From the NCBI GenBank assembly GCA_002352285.1, contig DEIC01000010.1:1968-34128 (forward strand): a stretch of DNA of 32,161 nucleotides. Direction: 5' to 3'. Below the pieces are notes generated by a model. It was not told where the DNA came from. It saw nothing but the letters and a program-made list of their open reading frames with translations, and made no database searches. The DNA comes from Alphaproteobacteria bacterium UBA2784 (GTDB taxonomy: Bacteria > Pseudomonadota > Alphaproteobacteria > Micropepsales > Micropepsaceae). Shown here in pieces: positions 1-7,330 of the stretch (the first letter of the stretch is position 1; every line of letters starts with the position of its first letter). The translations under genes and the position numbers were made by a program.

Positions 1-105
1 ATGAGCGCGGCGGGGCGTACGCAATTTGACGGGCAGGGCGCAGCGCGGATCGCTGCGCGTATCACCTCAGCATTGGAAACGCGCAAGCTTTCAATGCGTG
101 CGTGA
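1..105 (+). CDS. Possible C-terminal tail of a gene cut by the left edge
   Basis: Frame 1 is open from the first base to a TGA at 103-105 and would encode about 34 residues ending in an alanine/arginine-rich helix (DGQGAARIAARI). Short tails of the form DGxGAxRxA occur at the C-terminus of sugar-nucleotide hydrolases and epimerases such as PseG and NeuC; this is only a resemblance. The window opens on an ATG, but that may be chance. The stop overlaps the end of the convergent TPR gene by 15 bases. It could be a real gene end, possibly linked to flagellin glycosylation, or an incidental open frame; more sequence to the left would decide. Confidence 0.4.
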   Translation: MSAAGRTQFDGQGAARIAARITSALETRKLSMRA

Positions 106-1581
106 AGGCAGCCGGGCGAGATAGCGCGCGGTCTCATCAAACGCTGCCTCAAACCCTTGGCCATCGTCCGGGCGCACGGTGCGGCAGACAGGCGCCATGG
201 GTTCCATATCCGCGCCGCCAGCCGTCCAGCTGCGATGGAGCTGGATCTTGAAAGTGGGCACACCCAAGCCTGCTGCCATCCACGCCACCGCATTGGCAAC
301 ACAGACTGCACCATCAAGCCCCGCGATCATTGCCGCCGTCTCATCCAGCGCATTTTTCTGGTCGAGATCGGGTGGCACATGCAGGCGCACACCCGACATG
401 GCCTCGAACGCAGCAATCTCGGCGGGCTCCGCCCCATACTGGATGCAGACAAATTCAGCATCGGTGCGGCGCGCAAACGACGCCCAGAGTTCAAGCGGTG
501 GGTATTGCAGCGCCCGCAATCCCGTAAGCTTGCCGGAGCGCCACGACAATCCGATCTTGCGGCGCGGCCCCAGCGATGAAAGCCATGCGCTCCAGCATGC
601 AGCTCTCCCAGGATCGGCGCGCAAGAAGCCGCGCGCAACGTTGCACAGAGCCGGCCATGGCCCGATCAGATGGGGCAGGCTGGCAAGATCAGTGGCCAGA
701 TCGAAACCGGCAGGCGCTTCGTCCGGCATCGCAATGACATGCGCCTCTGGAAACGAGCGCGCAAAAAGGGGAGCGAGTCGCGGCGCGCAGGCAAAAGTCA
801 CATCGGCCCGCGCACACAGATCAGGAATGTATGAGGCATAGGCAATTTCGTCGCCAATACCCTGCTCGGCCAGCACCAGGAGCGCTTTGCCCGAAAGCGC
901 CTCACCCCGCCAGCGCGGCAGATGGGGAAATCGCTTGCGGCCCTTGAGTTCCAGGCGCCACTCATATTCCGCCCAGCCGCGCACGACTTCACCGCGCGCC
1001 AGCAGCGCGGCAGCACGATTGACATGCAGCTGCGCATTCTGCGGCGCGATCGCCAGCGCCCGCTCATAAAGCGCAAAGGCTTCGTCGAACTTACCATCGT
1101 CAAAGGCAAGATCGCCCAGATTGCCCATCGCCTCTGCCGATTGCGGGTTTAGCCGCAGCGCCTCGCGATAGAAAATCGCGGCGTTGTGGAGATCGCCTGT
1201 CTCGCGCACGATCGTGCCCAATTGCAGCCATAGCGAAGCCGTGGCGGGCGAAAGCGCCAAGGCGCCCTTCAACGCCTCAATCGCATCGCCATGCCGCGCA
1301 AGCCGGGAAAGCGCACGCGCCAGCCCGCATGAGGCGGCGGCAATGCCGGGCTCGCGGATCAACGCCTCCTGAAAGAACCGGGCCGCGCGGTCGGCCATGC
1401 CAAGGTCAAGCGCTGCCTGGCCGAGGCCGCACAGGGGCTCGTAGGCATCTGGCATCAGCGTATGCGCGGCGCCATAGGCCTCCAGCGCCACCGGCAGCGC
1501 ACCACGCGCAAGGGCATCGTCGCCAAGCCCCAGATGGCGCCGGAAAGTCTCGTGCGTCTTGTGTGCCTGCGTGTGAGCCAT
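91..1581 (-). CDS. TPR protein with C-terminal heptosyltransferase-like (GT9-type) domain
   Basis: The product has 496 residues. Residues ~5-200 are tandem tetratricopeptide repeats with the usual A/G, Y/F and P spacing (for example the segment around NPQSAEAMGNLGDLAF). Residues ~220-490 resemble the ADP-heptose:LPS heptosyltransferase fold seen in many alphaproteobacterial TPR proteins (LVLAEQGIGDEIAYASYIP, then IGLSWRSG). Such proteins often lie in flagellin-modification or flagellar loci; Caulobacter FlbA is a TPR protein of that context. A glycosyltransferase role is an inference, and the sugar and acceptor are unknown. The ATG at 1581 is chosen because GGAGG lies 7 bases upstream; an in-frame TTG at 1596 overlaps that ribosome site. 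It diverges from the beta-propeller gene across 110 bases containing a CtrA box. Confidence 0.8.
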   Translation of the reverse strand: MAHTQAHKTHETFRRHLGLGDDALARGALPVALEAYGAAHTLMPDAYEPLCGLGQAALDLGMADRAARFFQEALIREPGIAAASCGLARALSRLARHGDAIEALKGALALSPATASLWLQLGTIVRETGDLHNAAIFYREALRLNPQSAEAMGNLGDLAFDDGKFDEAFALYERALAIAPQNAQLHVNRAAALLARGEVVRGWAEYEWRLELKGRKRFPHLPRWRGEALSGKALLVLAEQGIGDEIAYASYIPDLCARADVTFACAPRLAPLFARSFPEAHVIAMPDEAPAGFDLATDLASLPHLIGPWPALCNVARGFLRADPGRAACWSAWLSSLGPRRKIGLSWRSGKLTGLRALQYPPLELWASFARRTDAEFVCIQYGAEPAEIAAFEAMSGVRLHVPPDLDQKNALDETAAMIAGLDGAVCVANAVAWMAAGLGVPTFKIQLHRSWTAGGADMEPMAPVCRTVRPDDGQGFEAAFDETARYLARLPSRTH

Positions 1582-1603
1582 GGCCGATCCTCCCAAGCGC
1601 GCG

Positions 1604-1618
1604 TTAACGCCTGCTTAA
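1604..1618. promoter_or_regulatory. CtrA box (TTAA-N7-TTAA), exact
   Basis: The sequence TTAACGCCTGCTTAA matches the CtrA full-site consensus TTAA-N7-TTAA exactly. It lies in the divergent gap between the TPR/glycosyltransferase gene (start 1581, -) and the beta-propeller gene (start 1692, +). The 73 bases to the rightward start suit a -35-type CtrA site with a leader. Only 22 bases separate it from the leftward start, so the rightward gene is the more likely target. Binding itself is inferred. Confidence 0.75.
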
Positions 1619-1691
1619 CCAGAACTTGGCGGCCAGACCTTAGCGCCGCGTTTACGAGGCGGCTGCGACACTGCAGGCGGAGGAAACTCGC

Positions 1692-4406
1692 GTGATTGAC
1701 CCAACCGTCCTTCAGGGCTTCTTCAATGCCCAGACGACGCTCGCGCTGTCCAGCCGGCGCGCGGGAACGAGCACGCTTGCCTCATCCTCAAGCCTTTCCT
1801 CGGGCGTGGTGCCGCCGTGGGATCCGAAAGCAGCCCAGCCGCGCGAAACCGAACGCCTGATCGCTGCCCTGCGCACCGAAAAATTCGTCGATTTCGATGA
1901 CAAGAGCTTTGACCGTGAAGGCGTGCCGGAAGACCACAAGAAACTCTTCGGCCTCTATAAGGCGCTGAACACGCTCTCCATCATCGCCAATGAAGCTGCC
2001 GACAAGGGCACAGCCGCAACGCGCCTGTCGGGATTTGACCGGAGGTTCCAGCTGGGTCTTGCCCAGTTTACCGATGCCCTGGCCTCCACCAGCTTTGATG
2101 CGCTGACCCTGATGACGGGCAGGAAGTCCGACTACATGGAAAGCCCGCTGGCGGTGCCGCGCGACCGCTCGCAGTTTGCCACGCGCGCGCTGCGCGTCGG
2201 TGATCCCAATCTGGCGCTGGAAAACATCACCGGCACGGAAAGCTTCACCATCCGCGTGCGCAAGAACAATGTGGACACGGATGTGCTGGTTGACTTCTCA
2301 ACGCTGTCCGGACCGCCCACCATCAGCAACATTGCCAAGCTGATGAATGACAATCTGGCCGCTGCCGGCATGGTCACGCGTGTAACGCGCGCTGAAGTCG
2401 GCAAGGCCGAGGGCGATGCACCCCGCAAATGGGGCCTCAAGATCGAAGGCGTCTCAACCGAGCAGTTGAGTTTCATCCCGGCTGCATCCGCGCCTGCCAT
2501 CTATGCCGTGGCGGCCATCGGCAGCGGTGAAACTGCATCGGCGCGCCTTGCCAAACTGGCCGATACCGGCGCGCCTGCGCCGGTTGTCGTCAACACCGAA
2601 AACATTGCCGCAGAGGGCGGGGCCTTTGTACCCGTCACTGCGAAGACGGACAGTGACGGCAATGTTTTTGTGCTGGGCACAGCGAGCGGCAGTTCCGGAA
2701 CGCAGGTGCTGCAGGGTGAGAAGGATCTGATGCTGCGCAAGCTCGACTCGGCGGGCAATGTGCTTTGGACGAAACTCCTTGGGACCAGCGATCGCGCCGA
2801 GGCGGCAGCCCTGGCTGTTGACAGCGAAGGCAGCGTCATCGTTGCAGGCCGCATCAACGGCAGGATTGATGGCAGCGCCAAGGGCGGCGGCTGGGACTCG
2901 ATTGTTGCGAAGTTCGACAGCGAGGGTGAGGAAGTCTTCCTCCGCCAGAATGCGCCGCTGGCAAATGACGAGGCAACCAGCATTGCCGTCGCTTCTGACG
3001 GCTCGATCTTTGTCGGCGGCGTCACCAGCGCGAAGCTCTCCGGTGTCGCGACCCATGGCGGTGGCACCGATGCCTACATTACCCGCCTCTCCGCTGACGG
3101 CGCATTAGTCTGGAACCGCCAGTTGGGCGGCGCGGGCAATGAACGCGTCGCGCGGCTCGCCTTTGCGGACGACGGCGAGTTGCTGGTTGCGACCACGGAA
3201 GATGGTGTCGCGCGTCTTGCCAAGTATGACGTATCAAGTGCCGCCAGCGCGTCCACCTGGGATGTAACCCTGGGCGCGCTTTCGGGAGGTGCGATCAGCG
3301 CACTGGCTGCGCGTGACGGCAAGGTCTATGTCGCGGGCTATACGTCAAACAGTACATTCGACGCGGGCGGGCTTGCGACAGCCAACACGCATAATGGCGG
3401 CGTCGATGGCTTCGTGATGACGCTGACCGATGACGGCGCGTCGGTCACGCCGGTCGAAACAAACTATATCGGATCAGACGCCACGGATCGCGTGCGCGAT
3501 ATCGCAGTGACTGCGAGTGCAATCTATGTCACGGGCGAAACCAATGACTATCTGCCGGGCGTAACCACCGCGCCTGAGGGCGGCAAGAGCGCCTTTGTCA
3601 CCAAAATTCCGCTCGATGGCAGCAATGCCTTTCAGCATGTCTTTGGCGGTCCGGGCGGCACAGGTGCGGGCGCAGCCATCGTGGTGGATGAAACAGGCAC
3701 ATCGGTGCTCGACGCGCTGGGTCTGCCGCGCGGCGAGCTGGATTATACGCCTGCCCGCACGCTGACGGCGCGCACGACGGCGCGGCCGGGCGACTGGTTC
3801 ACGATTGCCGTAGATGGCGGGCGCGAGCGGCGCATCACCATCCGCGAGGGCGAGACCGTGCGTTCGCTCGTCAACAAGATCAACCGCGTGCTGGTGCTGG
3901 ATGGCAAGGCGAGCGTCAAGCGTGGCGCTGATGGCGATCAGCTGCGCATTACGGCGCGCGAAGGCTCCATCATCGACATCAAGGCGGGGGCAGACGGGCT
4001 TGACGCGCTGAAGGGTCTGGGCCTTCAGCCCGGCAAGATCGTGGCTGCTTCCAAACTCTCTTCGTCAGGCCTTGATGACGAAGACGAAGAATCTGCAACC
4101 GATGCCGCCGATGCCGAAAAGGAAGAAGAAAAGGCGACCGACAACATTTTCGGCCTTGGCCTGAAATCCGGTCTCTCTCTCCTGTCGCGCGAGAATGCAG
4201 CCGCCGCCAATGACGCGATCCGCGATGCGATGAGCGTCATCCGCAAGGCCTATCGCCAGATCACGCGTGATCCCGCCCTTGATGCCCTGCTTGAGCGCCG
4301 CAGCGGCGGCACCGTGCCCGCCTATATGCGCGCCCAGCTGGGCAATTATCAGGCTGGCCTTGCCCGACTGCAGGCGGGCGGCGGCTCAACCGGCGGTTTG
4401 TTCTGA
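1692..4406 (+). CDS. FlaEY-type flagellar protein: beta-propeller flanked by hook-IN-like modules
   Basis: The product has 904 residues and starts at GTG, with GGAGGAAA about 6 bases upstream. Residues ~180-262 and ~698-775 each look like the IN-type module of FliD/flagellin-related proteins (a beta-hairpin, then a helix such as ETVRSLVNKIN, then LRI..EGS). Between them, ~310-660 is a run of SBBP-like propeller blades (DSDGNVFVLGT, DSEGSVIVAG, ASDGSIFVGG, RDGKVYVAGY). Residues ~790-818 are a highly acidic linker, and ~830-895 is a helical tail. No signal peptide or membrane helix is seen. Size, architecture and position beside flgI/flgJ/flgN-like genes match what is annotated in Caulobacter relatives as regulatory protein FlaEY; that name is from memory. 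A CtrA box lies upstream. Its biochemical function is unknown. Confidence 0.75.
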   Translation: MIDPTVLQGFFNAQTTLALSSRRAGTSTLASSSSLSSGVVPPWDPKAAQPRETERLIAALRTEKFVDFDDKSFDREGVPEDHKKLFGLYKALNTLSIIANEAADKGTAATRLSGFDRRFQLGLAQFTDALASTSFDALTLMTGRKSDYMESPLAVPRDRSQFATRALRVGDPNLALENITGTESFTIRVRKNNVDTDVLVDFSTLSGPPTISNIAKLMNDNLAAAGMVTRVTRAEVGKAEGDAPRKWGLKIEGVSTEQLSFIPAASAPAIYAVAAIGSGETASARLAKLADTGAPAPVVVNTENIAAEGGAFVPVTAKTDSDGNVFVLGTASGSSGTQVLQGEKDLMLRKLDSAGNVLWTKLLGTSDRAEAAALAVDSEGSVIVAGRINGRIDGSAKGGGWDSIVAKFDSEGEEVFLRQNAPLANDEATSIAVASDGSIFVGGVTSAKLSGVATHGGGTDAYITRLSADGALVWNRQLGGAGNERVARLAFADDGELLVATTEDGVARLAKYDVSSAASASTWDVTLGALSGGAISALAARDGKVYVAGYTSNSTFDAGGLATANTHNGGVDGFVMTLTDDGASVTPVETNYIGSDATDRVRDIAVTASAIYVTGETNDYLPGVTTAPEGGKSAFVTKIPLDGSNAFQHVFGGPGGTGAGAAIVVDETGTSVLDALGLPRGELDYTPARTLTARTTARPGDWFTIAVDGGRERRITIREGETVRSLVNKINRVLVLDGKASVKRGADGDQLRITAREGSIIDIKAGADGLDALKGLGLQPGKIVAASKLSSSGLDDEDEESATDAADAEKEEEKATDNIFGLGLKSGLSLLSRENAAAANDAIRDAMSVIRKAYRQITRDPALDALLERRSGGTVPAYMRAQLGNYQAGLARLQAGGGSTGGLF

Positions 4407-4440
4407 GGGCGGGGCAAGTGGAGATTGACAATTGTCTTGT

Positions 4441-4571
4441 TCGCTCTCCCCTTGGGGAGAGCAGAAATTTGCTCTTCAGCAAATTTCGTGAGGGGGCATT
4501 GGAGCGGCAATGCACACCAGACCCCCCACCCGATCCGCAAGTGCGGATCGTGCCTCCCCCGAGTGGGAGGC
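4441..4571. repeat. Inverted pair of double-hairpin intergenic repeats (pair A)
   Basis: This lies in the 189-base convergent gap between the beta-propeller gene and the flgN-like gene. The forward copy has stem 1 at 4443-4451/4454-4462 (GCTCTCCCC, perfect 9 bp, loop TT), stem 2 at 4464-4473/4478-4487 (GAAATTTGCT, 10 bp) and a G-rich tail at 4488-4497. The reverse copy has a C-rich tail (CCCCCCACC at 4522-4530), stem 2 at 4531-4539/4542-4550 (CGATCCGCA, 9 bp) and stem 1 at 4552-4558/4565-4571 (GCCTCCC, 7 bp). Both copies share the order C-rich/G-rich stem, A/T-containing stem, GGTGGGGG-like tail. Stem sequences differ but pair perfectly, which points to RNA or DNA folding. The pair may act as a bidirectional terminator. 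Confidence 0.75.
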
Positions 4572-4595
4572 GGAACCGAAGTTGGCGCAGGCGCG

Positions 4596-5018
4596 CTACG
4601 CCCGCCCATTAAACGCCAGCGGCTGCATGCGGCGCGGACCGGTGCTGCTGCCATAGCCGACGGGCGGCTGCGTGCGTGCAGCGATGTCGTCGGCAATCGC
4701 CTTGACGATGCCCTCTGTCACGCGGCGTACGCGCTCCACCGCCAGGCGATGCTTGTCGAGCGCGCCGCGGAAGCGTTCGGTTGCTGTCGTCAGCGCCATG
4801 CGCAGGTCGGGTGAGGCGCTCGAAAGTGCGCCCTTCTCGCGGCGAAGCCCGGTCATCTCGCGCGCATAGACGGCGGCAAGGCGCGTGCGTTCATCGTCAA
4901 GACGCGAAAGCTCCTGCGGCCTGCGCTCCGCGATGAGAAGGATTTCCTTCTCGACAAGCCCGGTCAGCCGTTCGGTCAGCTGGACAAGATCGCGCGCGCG
5001 TGTGCTGGCATCGCTCAT
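4596..5018 (-). CDS. FlgN-like (FlbY-type) flagellar protein
   Basis: A small, mostly helical and charged protein of 140 residues. Residues ~5-110 form a predicted helical hairpin or coiled coil with the FlgN-type pattern (LTERLTGLVEKEILLIAERR, then LDDERTRLAAVYAREM), and the tail (~115-140) is proline/glycine-rich. FlgN proteins are cytosolic chaperones for hook-associated proteins; in Caulobacter the positional equivalent is FlbY. The ATG overlaps the flgJ stop as ATGA, so it is translationally coupled as the third gene of flgI-flgJ-flgN-like. Family membership rests on length, helical pattern and position rather than a catalytic motif. Confidence 0.7.
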   Translation of the reverse strand: MSDASTRARDLVQLTERLTGLVEKEILLIAERRPQELSRLDDERTRLAAVYAREMTGLRREKGALSSASPDLRMALTTATERFRGALDKHRLAVERVRRVTEGIVKAIADDIAARTQPPVGYGSSTGPRRMQPLAFNGRA

Positions 5019-5329
5019 GGCTCAAGCCCCTGCATCCTCAGGATTTCGGCATAGACCTGATCGGAAAGTCCGATGCCGCCTGCCGACGCAATCGACTTGC
5101 CGTATTCGGTCAGAAGAAAGCCGCGCATCACGGCCTCGCCGTGACCGCCGCCAAACAGGCCATCGGTCTTGAGGCCCTCAAACATCGGCTGAAGCATCTG
5201 CGTGATCGCCATGGCCTCAAAGTCGCGCGCGGCTTCACGTGCGGCAGCGCGGTCGCGGATGCCTTCGCCCGGATTGCGCGGATTGAAGGCAGGCCCGGAA
5301 AGGGCGGGATCGATGCGAAGACTGTCCAT
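5015..5329 (-). CDS. flgJ: Rod-binding protein FlgJ (short form, no muramidase domain)
   Basis: The product has 104 residues, covering only the N-terminal rod-binding domain of FlgJ. The typical segment AREAARDFEAMAITQMLQPM is at ~30-49, followed by a glycine-rich loop (GGGHGEAVMRGF) and the conserved YGK..A..GGIGLSDQVYAEILR end. Enteric FlgJ carries a C-terminal muramidase of about 150 residues that is absent here, as is usual in alphaproteobacteria; another lytic enzyme is presumably recruited to open peptidoglycan for the rod. The ATG at 5329 is preferred to a GTG at 5332 because GAGG lies 8 bases upstream and the ATG shares a base with the flgI stop (TGATG). Confidence 0.9.
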   Translation of the reverse strand: MDSLRIDPALSGPAFNPRNPGEGIRDRAAAREAARDFEAMAITQMLQPMFEGLKTDGLFGGGHGEAVMRGFLLTEYGKSIASAGGIGLSDQVYAEILRMQGLEP

Positions 5330-6489
5330 CACATCACCTCGATTTCCGCCTGAAGCGCGCCAGCGGCCTTGATCGCCTGCAGGATCGAGATCATGTCGCG
5401 CGGGCCGATGCCCAGCGCATTCAGGCCGTCAACCAGCTTCTGAAGGCTTACGCCGTGATTGAGTACGCCCAGACGCGCGTCGGAATCGTCATCAACTTCG
5501 ATATTGGTGCGCGGAACGACTTCGGTATTGCCGCCTTCGGAAAGGGGGCCAGGCTGGCTCACCTGTGGCGTCTCCGTGACGCGGATGGTGAGATTGCCCT
5601 GTGCGATGGCGACTTCGCTGATGCGCACATCCGCGCCCATCACGATGATGCCCGAGCCTTCGTCGATCACGACCTTGGCAACCATGTCGGGTTCGACGCG
5701 CAGCTGCTCGATCTCGGTCATGAAGGCAACAACACCGCCCGGGCGCGCGGCCGGCATCGTCACCTGCACCGTGCCGGGGTCAAGCGCCATGGCCGAAAGG
5801 CTGCCGGTAAACGTGTTGATTGCATCGGCGATGCGGCGCGAAGTGGTGAAGTCGGGATTGCGCAGCGCAAGGCGGATCACATCCATCTGCGCCAGCTCAA
5901 ACGGGATTTCACGTTCGATAATGGCGCCTGAAGCGATGCGGCCTGTAGTCGGCACGCCGCGCGTCACGGTGGCGCCATCGCCACCCGCAGCAAAGCCGCC
6001 AACGGCAATCGGTCCCTGTGCCACCGCATAGACATTGCTGTCTGCGCCCATGAGCGGCGTGACAACCAGCGTGCCACCCATCAGGCTTTTGGCGTCGCCA
6101 ATGGCGCTCACCGTAATGTCGATGCGGCTGCCCTGCGTTGCAAAGGGGGGCAGGTTCGCCGTGACCATCACGGCGGCCACGTTTCGGGAATTGACCTGCT
6201 CACCGCGCGTGTTGACGCCAAGGCGCTCCAGCATCGACTGGATCGACTGGAGCGTGAAGGGCGCGTTGCGCAGACTGTCGCCGGTGCCGTTAAGGCCAAC
6301 CACGAGACCATAGCCGACCAGAAGGTTCTCGCGCACGCCCTCGACATCAACCAGATCCTTGATGCGCGAAAGCGCCTCGGCCGAGGCCTGGGGCACCAAA
6401 GCGCCGGGCAGTGAAATGAGCGCCGACAGGCTGAAGGCGGCAAAGGTGCGCAGAAGGCGGGAAAGTCTTGTCATGGCAGGCGCTTTCAT
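5329..6489 (-). CDS. flgI: Flagellar P-ring protein FlgI
   Basis: The product has 386 residues from the ATG at 6489. A signal peptide with hydrophobic core LLRTFAAFSLSALISLPGAL is followed by an Ala-Ser-Ala-Glu-Ala cleavage region. The mature protein starts with the FlgI signature SRIKDLVDVEGVRENLLVGY and continues GLVVGLNGTGD, NVAAVMVTANLPPF and GARIDVTVSA-like segments, to the end LQKLVDGLNALGIGPRDMI. FlgI forms the periplasmic P ring around the rod. An upstream in-frame GTG (6546) is rejected because it precedes the sigma-54 site at 6522-6536; a second ATG at 6474 is a possible alternative, and neither ATG has a strong ribosome site. First gene of the leftward flgI-flgJ-flgN-like operon, with overlapping stop and start codons downstream. 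Confidence 0.95.
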   Translation of the reverse strand: MKAPAMTRLSRLLRTFAAFSLSALISLPGALVPQASAEALSRIKDLVDVEGVRENLLVGYGLVVGLNGTGDSLRNAPFTLQSIQSMLERLGVNTRGEQVNSRNVAAVMVTANLPPFATQGSRIDITVSAIGDAKSLMGGTLVVTPLMGADSNVYAVAQGPIAVGGFAAGGDGATVTRGVPTTGRIASGAIIEREIPFELAQMDVIRLALRNPDFTTSRRIADAINTFTGSLSAMALDPGTVQVTMPAARPGGVVAFMTEIEQLRVEPDMVAKVVIDEGSGIIVMGADVRISEVAIAQGNLTIRVTETPQVSQPGPLSEGGNTEVVPRTNIEVDDDSDARLGVLNHGVSLQKLVDGLNALGIGPRDMISILQAIKAAGALQAEIEVM

Positions 6490-6521
6490 GCGGAGAGCAG
6501 AGTTCTTCGACCCACATGAAA

Positions 6522-6536
6522 GCGAGAAACGTGCCA
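6522..6536 (-). promoter_or_regulatory. Sigma-54 (-24/-12) promoter for flgI operon
   Basis: On the minus strand the sequence is TGGCACGTTTCTCGC: a perfect -24 element TGGCAC, 5 bases, then TCGC in place of TTGC (one mismatch, the GC of the -12 element kept). It lies 33 bases upstream of the flgI ATG at 6489, so the transcript would start just before that codon. An ftr-like palindrome half lies about 85 bases further upstream. Confidence 0.7.
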
Positions 6537-6619
6537 CACCGTGCACGGCCTAAGCCGTTGAACGGAATCAGGTTTTGGATGGGCGGGAACGCCTGTGCCG
6601 GCCGATGCGGTCAATCCTG

Positions 6620-6637
6620 CCCGGCAAAATCTTCCCG
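6620..6637. promoter_or_regulatory. ftr-like (candidate FlbD enhancer) motif upstream of flgI
   Basis: The sequence CCCGGCAAAATCTTCCCG is an imperfect palindrome related to the motifs near flgB and flgF (common core CCCGGCAA). It sits 84-101 bases upstream of the -24 element of the flgI promoter, the distance typical of a sigma-54 activator site. Assignment to FlbD is inferred from flagellar context; no FlbD gene is in the window. Confidence 0.45.
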
Positions 6638-6640
6638 CTG

Positions 6641-6655
6641 TTAGGCGCAATTTAA
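6641..6655. promoter_or_regulatory. Near-consensus CtrA box (TTAG-N7-TTAA) before fliX
   Basis: TTAGGCGCAATTTAA differs from TTAA-N7-TTAA by one base in the left half site. It lies between flgI and fliX. With CtrA bound around -35, transcription toward fliX would begin near 6685-6690, which fits translation from the ATG at 6726 but not from the upstream GTG codons. Confidence 0.6.
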
Positions 6656-6725
6656 CCATGCGCGCGGCAAAGTGCGCTTCGACGTGAAAGGAAAGGGAGG
6701 GGCAAAGATCTCGCCCGCAACCGCC

Positions 6726-7145
6726 ATGCGCATCAATGCGACCGGACGGATTGAAACGACGCAGTCATTGCGCCGCCGCGAGAAGGTGCAGGGTGCAGGC
6801 TCAGCCTTTCACCTTGATGAAGCCCATGAAACGCATCACGCCCCGGCGGCCGACGCCGCCATTGGCGTCGGCTCGGTTGAAGCCCTGATCGCCATTCAGC
6901 AGGCGCCCGATGCAACCACTGGCCGTGCCAAGTCTCTGGCGCGCGCCGATTCCATTCTTGATGCGCTCGATGACGTGCGGGTTGGTCTGCTTTCCGGCGG
7001 CGTGCCGCGCGCAACGCTCCACCGCCTGGCCCATCTGGTGAAGGAGCGTGACGGCGAATTCACCGACCCGCGCCTCTCCGAAGTGCTGGACGAGATTGAG
7101 CTTCGCGCCTGCGTCGAACTTGCCAAGCTGGGGGAAGCGGTCTGA
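6726..7145 (+). CDS. fliX: Flagellar assembly regulator FliX
   Basis: The product has 139 residues, the size expected for FliX. It has a basic N-terminus (MRINATGRIETTQSLRRR), a variable middle, then the conserved C-terminal half: ALIAIQQ, RADSILDALDDVRVGLLSG and the helical end DPRLSEVLDEIELRACVELAKLG. In Caulobacter, FliX couples completion of the early basal body to the sigma-54 activator FlbD and so gates class III genes. It is transcribed divergently from flgI, as in Caulobacter. In-frame GTG codons at 6672 and 6684 would add 18 or 14 residues, but they lie too close to the CtrA-like box at 6641-6655 and lack ribosome sites. The ATG at 6726 also has only a weak one, so the start remains uncertain. 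Confidence 0.88.
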   Translation: MRINATGRIETTQSLRRREKVQGAGSAFHLDEAHETHHAPAADAAIGVGSVEALIAIQQAPDATTGRAKSLARADSILDALDDVRVGLLSGGVPRATLHRLAHLVKERDGEFTDPRLSEVLDEIELRACVELAKLGEAV

Positions 7146-7330
7146 GATTGCCGTCTTTTGCTGCACCGCACCATCATAAAAGCTTTGTAATTCAAGGGAT
7201 TTGGCGCAGGCGGAATTGGTTGTCGGAAGCGCGACTCGCCGATATAAGTCGCGCGCTTTCGGGCCGGTTCCGGATGATCTGATCCCCCACGATCCGGAAT
7301 GGATGCCCCAGAAGATGGAGCCAGTCGCCG

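Noticed and set aside
7229..7254. 8-bp hairpin (GCGCGACT/AGTCGCGC) between fliX and dksA
   Set aside because: No T-run follows and it is far from both genes' ends; could be part of the dksA promoter or leader, but nothing specific supports a call.
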